NCBI RefSeq assembly: GCF_003846135.1
Contig: NZ_RHHM01000006.1
Location: 62,001 to 126,000 of the forward strand
DNA: 64,000 nucleotides
Origin: Erwinia psidii
Lineage (GTDB): Bacteria > Pseudomonadota > Gammaproteobacteria > Enterobacterales > Enterobacteriaceae
Reading direction: 5' to 3'
The translations under genes were made by a program, and so were the position numbers. This document shows, piece after piece, positions 59,764 to 64,000 of the stretch (position 1 is its first letter; every line of letters starts with the position of its first letter). Below the pieces are notes generated by a model. It was not told the origin of the DNA. It did not search any database and saw nothing but the letters and a program-made list of their open reading frames with translations.

Positions 59764-61124
59764 CGAGCAATATGACACGTCATAAAAAGCCGTAATAAAA
59801 TGCACTATTGCAGAGGTCAGATGCGGGATAAAGGCAGTTTCATCACGCAGAACTGACCTCAGGTCATTGATGTTATAACAACAAAAATCCAGCGTCCCTC
59901 TGAGGCATTATGGTGCGCGAAGCAGGATACAGAATGGCCGTTATTCCCGCCGATATAGCAGGTAAAGAAGCCCTGTTGAAAGACAATCAATAAGGTTGCC
60001 AGCCCCAGCCACGTTGATATTCCGTGTTAATGGGCCTGGATTGATCCAGAAATCTTTCTCCGTCTGGATTACTGGCTGGGAAAAAGCCTTTCCGTTACAG
60101 CATCCGATATCGACAGGCCTGGCCATACCCCAATCGGCTGAAGCGGATGGGTGGTGACCATGGCTGCGCATTACGCGACACCGATGTCATTCTGACTGAC
60201 TCAGGCTCTATCGATACCGGCATCTGCCGACCTCAACGCGAGCAGTTTATTTAAGCCGGAGAACATCCCGGTAACGGGTATTGCCGGGAAAGGAAAACTA
60301 ACTGACCGGGCATGAAGCAATGCTGCTGGTTCATACCCGCCCTGGCAAAGCTGTAAACGCGATTATGGCCGGGACTGGAGCAGATAGCAGATAGCAGATA
60401 GCAGATAGCAGATAGCAGATAGCAGATAGCAGATAGCAGATAAAAGGAATTACCCCAATAATTGGTGCGATGAGGCGTATAAAGGAGACGATTAACGCGA
60501 TTGCTTGCGCAATGTTATCTCGCAGTGCCAGTCTGAGCGTCTCATTATTTAAAATTAAATTACTGCATTCTTATTATTTTGCTTTAATATGGGATGATTC
60601 TTATTAAAACAGAATGACAATCATGATTGGGCATCCCATAAAGTTAATTTTCATCACAATTAAGATTACACCTGGCTGAAAACCCCTCTCAAAGTAAATT
60701 TAATTAACATAAATTAAATGGCCATATAATAAGATGATGGTTAACAGATTAAAAATTAACAAAAAAATCCGTTATTGACATATTAACTACGCAAATCTTG
60801 TTTTAACTAAAATTAAACAAATTACAATCAATCCGCTTTTAATTCTGTACGAAACAATAAAAAAGAATATCATTTTGATGATTGTTTTTTTGATTAAAAC
60901 AGGATTTCTATCTAAAAAATCAGCAATTGCAGAGTTAAATAACAATAATATTAATAAAAAATAAGAATATTGTACCAAACTGATTGAAAACAGAACAACT
61001 CTCACTATCCCACAGTGTGGTTGAGCTTATTTAATAAGAGAAGATAATATTTATTTATACATTCACACCACAACCTCTCCTTAATTATAGTTATAGTTAC
61101 AGTGACTAACATAGAGGCAAAAAA
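59764..61124. other. 1.36 kb without a convincing gene
   Basis: From 59880 to 60370 the DNA has normal GC and fragmentary ORFs in several frames, probably a decayed gene of unknown identity. It is followed by the heptamer repeat tract and then by very AT-rich DNA up to the fimbrial regulator. Hydrophobic minus-strand ORFs at 60787-61217 look like products of AT-richness. Confidence 0.4.
60379..60441 (+). repeat. Nine tandem copies of AGCAGAT
   Basis: The heptamer is repeated perfectly nine times (63 bp). A 7-bp unit changes the frame with each gain or loss of a copy, as in phase-variable loci, but no intact ORF crosses it here. Confidence 0.95.
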
Positions 61125-61532
61125 ATGGATCAGCATAGTAGGAAAGTTTTTGGCTATGTGATTGAAAGGGATATTCAGGTCAACATTATACAGAGCAGGG
61201 TTATCAACATTAACCATTTAAATCATGACGATATTACGGCAATAGTAACGTTAAGGAAAACCATGATGAGGCTGTTTATATACCTACTGGAAAATGCTGA
61301 TAGCGGCGTAATTCAACATGAAGATATTTTACTCAACGTCTGGGATAAATATGGCCTCAGCTCATCGAATCAGCGACTGTGGCAGGTAATGCGTTGCTTG
61401 CGAAATAAACTTTCCTCCCTTGGCATACCTGATGACTTTATTACAAGAATAGAATCAGGACCACATCGGGGGTATCAGATAAGTAAAAATAAAGTCACCA
61501 CTGTTTATTATTACGTTCAAGAGAATTTGTAG
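61125..61532 (+). CDS. Winged-helix (OmpR/CadC-type) transcriptional regulator of the fimbrial operon
   Basis: A 135-residue protein consisting of one winged-helix DNA-binding domain: RKTMMRLFIYLLENADSGVI, then HEDILLNVWDKYGLSSSNQRLWQVMRCLRNKL (in parts), and a wing with IESGPHRGYQI. There is no receiver or membrane domain, although CadC-like relatives have one. GAGGCAAA precedes the ATG. It is 100 bp before the pilin gene and co-directional, so it is probably the local regulator. Confidence 0.85.
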   Translation: MDQHSRKVFGYVIERDIQVNIIQSRVININHLNHDDITAIVTLRKTMMRLFIYLLENADSGVIQHEDILLNVWDKYGLSSSNQRLWQVMRCLRNKLSSLGIPDDFITRIESGPHRGYQISKNKVTTVYYYVQENL

Positions 61533-61633
61533 TCAATCTACAAATCCCTCGCGTTTGCGGGAAGGGTACGTAGCTCTATAGAGGAAAAAAGAGCTACTTA
61601 ATTTATATTGGTTATCTAAGGAGTTATTTAAAT

Positions 61634-62170
61634 ATGAAATATGCAACATTAGTAGCAGCGATGCTGGCTACATGTTCATCAGTCAATGTGTATGCAGTCG
61701 CTGAAGGGACCATTACGTTTAATGGCACACTTCAGGCAACAACCTGTAATAGCAACATTAACGGTGGCGATGCCAGTGGTGAAGTAGCACTCCCCATTGT
61801 TGGTGTTAACCAACTGGCTACACAGGGGCAGACAGCAGGTCAGACCGAATTTTCCATTGGCCTTACCGACTGTGCGGGTGTGTTGACCACCGCTGCAGCA
61901 TTCTTTGAAGCAGGTGATAGTGTTGACACTAACGGTCGCCTGATCGATCAGAATGATACCGCTGAACAAAAAGTCGCATTTCAGTTACGCAACGCAGGTA
62001 ACCAGTCCATTATTGTTGTGGGTAATGCAAGCCAGCAAACCAATAATACTTATGGTGAAATGGTTGACGGTAATTTGACTCTGCCGTACATGGTAGAATA
62101 CTACGCTAACTCAGCGGCAGGTGCCGGTGTGGTCACCAGCTACGTGACTTATTCTGTTATGTATAAATAA
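61634..62170 (+). CDS. Major fimbrial subunit (type 1-like pilin)
   Basis: A 178-residue exported pilin. A signal peptide ends at VYAVA; the mature protein starts EGTITFNGTLQATTC and has the two Cys residues (ATTCNSN and LTDCAG) that form the pilin disulphide. The C-terminal YVTYSVMYK supplies the beta-zipper motif with the penultimate aromatic residue used by the chaperone. AAGGAG lies upstream. A strong hairpin follows the stop. Confidence 0.93.
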   Translation: MKYATLVAAMLATCSSVNVYAVAEGTITFNGTLQATTCNSNINGGDASGEVALPIVGVNQLATQGQTAGQTEFSIGLTDCAGVLTTAAAFFEAGDSVDTNGRLIDQNDTAEQKVAFQLRNAGNQSIIVVGNASQQTNNTYGEMVDGNLTLPYMVEYYANSAAGAGVVTSYVTYSVMYK

Positions 62171-62181
62171 CAGAGCTTGCA

Positions 62182-62210
62182 GCAGAGAGATAATATCTCT
62201 CTGCCTTTTT
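62182..62210 (+). terminator. Partial terminator between pilin and chaperone genes
   Basis: GCAGAGAGATA and TATCTCTCTGC form an almost loopless perfect hairpin followed by CTTTTT. Located directly after the pilin gene, it likely reduces read-through so that pilin mRNA exceeds chaperone and usher mRNA. Confidence 0.8.
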
Positions 62211-62248
62211 ACGTTTCAACTACCTTTTGCTCAATTAAAGAAACCAGT

Positions 62249-62947
62249 ATGAAAAGACTGTTTTTTTCTGCTTTATTTATCACTGTTGTTGCGACGCTGT
62301 TCAGTCCTGTACTGTATGCGAGTATTGTAGTTAATGGCACGCGAGTAATTTATCCAGCCAGCGCCCGTGAAATTAGCGTAAAAATGACCAATATGGGTCA
62401 ACGCCCATTACTGGTACAAAGCTGGATTGATGATGGCGATATAAAAGCTAAACCAGAGAATATCCACGTTCCTTTTGTGCTCTCACCTCCTTTTAACCGC
62501 GTCGATGCCGGAAAAGGCCAGACCTTAAGGATCAGTCAAACCGATCCCGACTTACCGGAAGACAGGGAATCCGTGTTCTGGTTAAACGTCCTTGAAATTC
62601 CGGCAAAAAGTGCAAAAACGGAAAACATCAACTCTTTACAGATGGCCTTTCGCACACGCATCAAATTTTTCTATCGTCCTGACAACCTTGGCGGCGAGGC
62701 CGACGATTCAGCCAAAATGCTCAGGTGGCAACAACAGGGAACACAGATCGTTGCCAGTAATCCCACGCCTTATTATGCCTCACTGGTTACTGTCATATTA
62801 AATGGCAAAAAAGTCGAAGGAGAAATGGTGGCCCCATTTCAATCGCAACCATTCAGCCTGTCAGGTAAGGCCGGCGATAAAGTTACCGGGGAGTTTATCA
62901 ATGACTATGGGGCGCTCATCGCATTTCAGGCCACGTTACAGGAGTAA
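62249..62947 (+). CDS. Periplasmic fimbrial chaperone (PapD/FimC family)
   Basis: A 232-residue chaperone with a signal peptide (KRLFFSALFITVVATLFSPV) and the PapD signature ASIVVNGTRVIYPASAREISV (in part), FVLSPPFNRVDAGKGQTLRI and VFWLNVLEIPAK. The ATG before KRLFF was chosen since it starts the signal peptide; upstream in-frame codons are polar and overlap the hairpin. It donates a strand to fold pilins and hands them to the usher encoded next. Confidence 0.93.
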   Translation: MKRLFFSALFITVVATLFSPVLYASIVVNGTRVIYPASAREISVKMTNMGQRPLLVQSWIDDGDIKAKPENIHVPFVLSPPFNRVDAGKGQTLRISQTDPDLPEDRESVFWLNVLEIPAKSAKTENINSLQMAFRTRIKFFYRPDNLGGEADDSAKMLRWQQQGTQIVASNPTPYYASLVTVILNGKKVEGEMVAPFQSQPFSLSGKAGDKVTGEFINDYGALIAFQATLQE

Positions 62948-63008
62948 CGCAGATACCTGACATTAAAAGCGACGGTAGTTAGTAAGGACGTTTCAGAAAA
63001 GGATTTCA

Positions 63009-64000
63009 ATGAAAACATCTCGCAATGGCAAAGGTGTAAGAAAAACACTGCCGCTCTGTTTTCTGGTTCATCTCACTGGATTTGCCTCCACGACAAATGA
63101 AAACGTCCCCGAACAGGCACAGGAGGTGCAATTTGATTCGTCTTTCCTTTATGTCAGTGACAAAAATTCCATTGACCTGAGCCGGTTCGCCAAAAGTGCG
63201 TCCGTGCAGCCCGGTACCTGGCGCACTGAGATATATGTCAATGACATGGCGATGGGAAAAGAAGATGTCCGCTTTATTGCCGGTAAGGATAAGGTAGTTT
63301 ATCCCTGTTTAAACACATCATTGCTGAAAAAGATCCCTTTTGCGCTGGAGAAACTGCCCGCGGATTTTTACAACGGCGAAGATAATCCGACCACCTGTGT
63401 GGATCTCAGGAAAAAACTCCCACAGGCGGAGGTTATTCATGACAGTAACGAACAGCGTCTCAATATCAGCATTCCGCAAATTATGCTGATCAAAAAAGCG
63501 CGGGGAGCCGTTGACATGGAACAGTGGGATAAAGGAATTACCGCTCTGCCTCTTGGCTATACCGTCAGCGCCTGGCGCCGTGAAAGTCAGGGCAGCGTCT
63601 TTCAGTCTGCTTACGGTTCGCTGAATGCCGGACTGAATCTGGGTCCGTGGTATTTGCGGCACAATGGCCACAGCAGCTGGCAGGCGCATCAACCATTCAG
63701 CTACAACACGGTGAACACCTGGCTGCAACGTGACATACCTGTTTTGCAGGGGCGGTTACTGATGGGCCAGACTTCCACGCCTGGGATAATTTTCGATACG
63801 CTGCCTTTTACCGGCATACAGCTCGCCACTGATGACCGTATGCTTCCCTACTCGCAGCGCGGCTATGCACCTGAAATCAGAGGCATAGCCCGCACGTCAG
63901 CGCGTGTCACCGTGCGGCAAAACGATCAGCTACTCTATGAAACCACGGTCCCACCGGGTGAGTTTTTAATTAACGATATTTATCCTGCCGGATACGGCAG
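63009..64000 (+). CDS. Outer-membrane fimbrial usher, N-terminal part (runs off the window)
   Basis: The frame is open from the ATG at 63009 (AAAAGG upstream) to the end, about 330 residues of an expected 800 or more. After a signal segment (LPLCFLVHLTGFAS) come the usher N-terminal domain (VQFDSSFLYVSDKNSIDLSRF), two Cys residues (YPCLN, TTCVDL) that pair in this domain, and the start of the beta-barrel (YGSLNAGLNLGPWYLRHNG). The plug-region motifs RGIARTSARVTVRQND and PPGEFLINDIYP are also seen. It assembles and exports the pilus. Confidence 0.93.
   Translation, partial: MKTSRNGKGVRKTLPLCFLVHLTGFASTTNENVPEQAQEVQFDSSFLYVSDKNSIDLSRFAKSASVQPGTWRTEIYVNDMAMGKEDVRFIAGKDKVVYPCLNTSLLKKIPFALEKLPADFYNGEDNPTTCVDLRKKLPQAEVIHDSNEQRLNISIPQIMLIKKARGAVDMEQWDKGITALPLGYTVSAWRRESQGSVFQSAYGSLNAGLNLGPWYLRHNGHSSWQAHQPFSYNTVNTWLQRDIPVLQGRLLMGQTSTPGIIFDTLPFTGIQLATDDRMLPYSQRGYAPEIRGIARTSARVTVRQNDQLLYETTVPPGEFLINDIYPAGYG

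Noticed and set aside
60787..61217. Two hydrophobic minus-strand ORFs before the fimbrial regulator
   Set aside because: Very AT-rich DNA yields Phe/Ile/Leu-rich ORFs by chance; no ribosome sites or family matches.

Overview
The window is a chromosomal segment of an enterobacterium of the Erwiniaceae type (Erwinia, Pantoea and relatives). A backbone of Enterobacterales housekeeping genes runs through it in the order known from E. coli around 3 min: pcnB-folK-panB-panC-panD, yadH-yadG, can, hpt, cueO, yacC, speE-speD, yacL and acnB. Accessory blocks interrupt this backbone, several of them visibly more AT-rich. The genus is an inference from gene order and plant-associated accessory genes; no rRNA or tRNA gene was seen.

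Layout. 1-3.6 kb: pcnB (5' end cut), folK and the pantothenate genes. 3.7-6.0 kb: a small accessory patch with a wrecked IS1-type element and a broken Tlde1-like (DUF2778) effector gene overlapping an intact lipoprotein gene, probably its immunity partner. 6.0-9.2 kb: yadGH, can, hpt. 9.5-17.8 kb: where E. coli has gcd, an amino-acid catabolic island containing a hydroxylysine-kinase-like protein, a PHYKPL-like phospho-lyase, an Lrp-type regulator, an FAD oxidoreductase, a cupin regulator and an amino-acid ABC transporter. 18.1-22.0 kb: cueO, yacC, speE and speD, the last carrying an in-frame amber codon. 22.1-31.3 kb: an acid-sugar catabolic island containing a DeoR regulator, DUF1537 kinase, PdxA2-type dehydrogenase, Fe-alcohol dehydrogenase, DapA-family lyase, SSS symporter, cytoplasmic BNR-repeat enzyme, YhcH/NanQ-like protein and SDR. 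31.6-36.8 kb: one AT-rich gene for a 1716-residue putative toxin or effector.

37-52 kb: between yacL and acnB lies a complete type I-F CRISPR-Cas system (cas1, cas2-3, csy1, csy2, csy3, cas6f). It has an array of 14 repeats downstream of cas6f and an array of 11 repeats upstream of cas1, with bactofilin and decayed IS6-type elements beside it. The 415-bp gap between cas2-3 and csy1 is the most striking part of the window. It holds two degenerate I-F repeats on the strand opposite to the cas genes, separated by a 15-nt pseudo-spacer. The first 11 nt of that spacer recur exactly, behind a CC motif (the I-F PAM), in the leader of an overlooked 55-codon membrane-peptide ORF placed directly before csy1. 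This is the architecture expected of a CRISPR-guarded toxin-antitoxin (CreTA-like) or cas-autoregulatory (CreR-like) module.

52-64 kb: acnB, an SOS-controlled umuDC operon with a LexA box, a close homologue of the Pseudomonas ethylene-forming enzyme, about 3 kb of AT-rich decayed DNA including a nine-copy heptamer repeat, and the start of a chaperone-usher fimbrial operon (wHTH regulator, pilin, chaperone, usher) that runs off the right edge.
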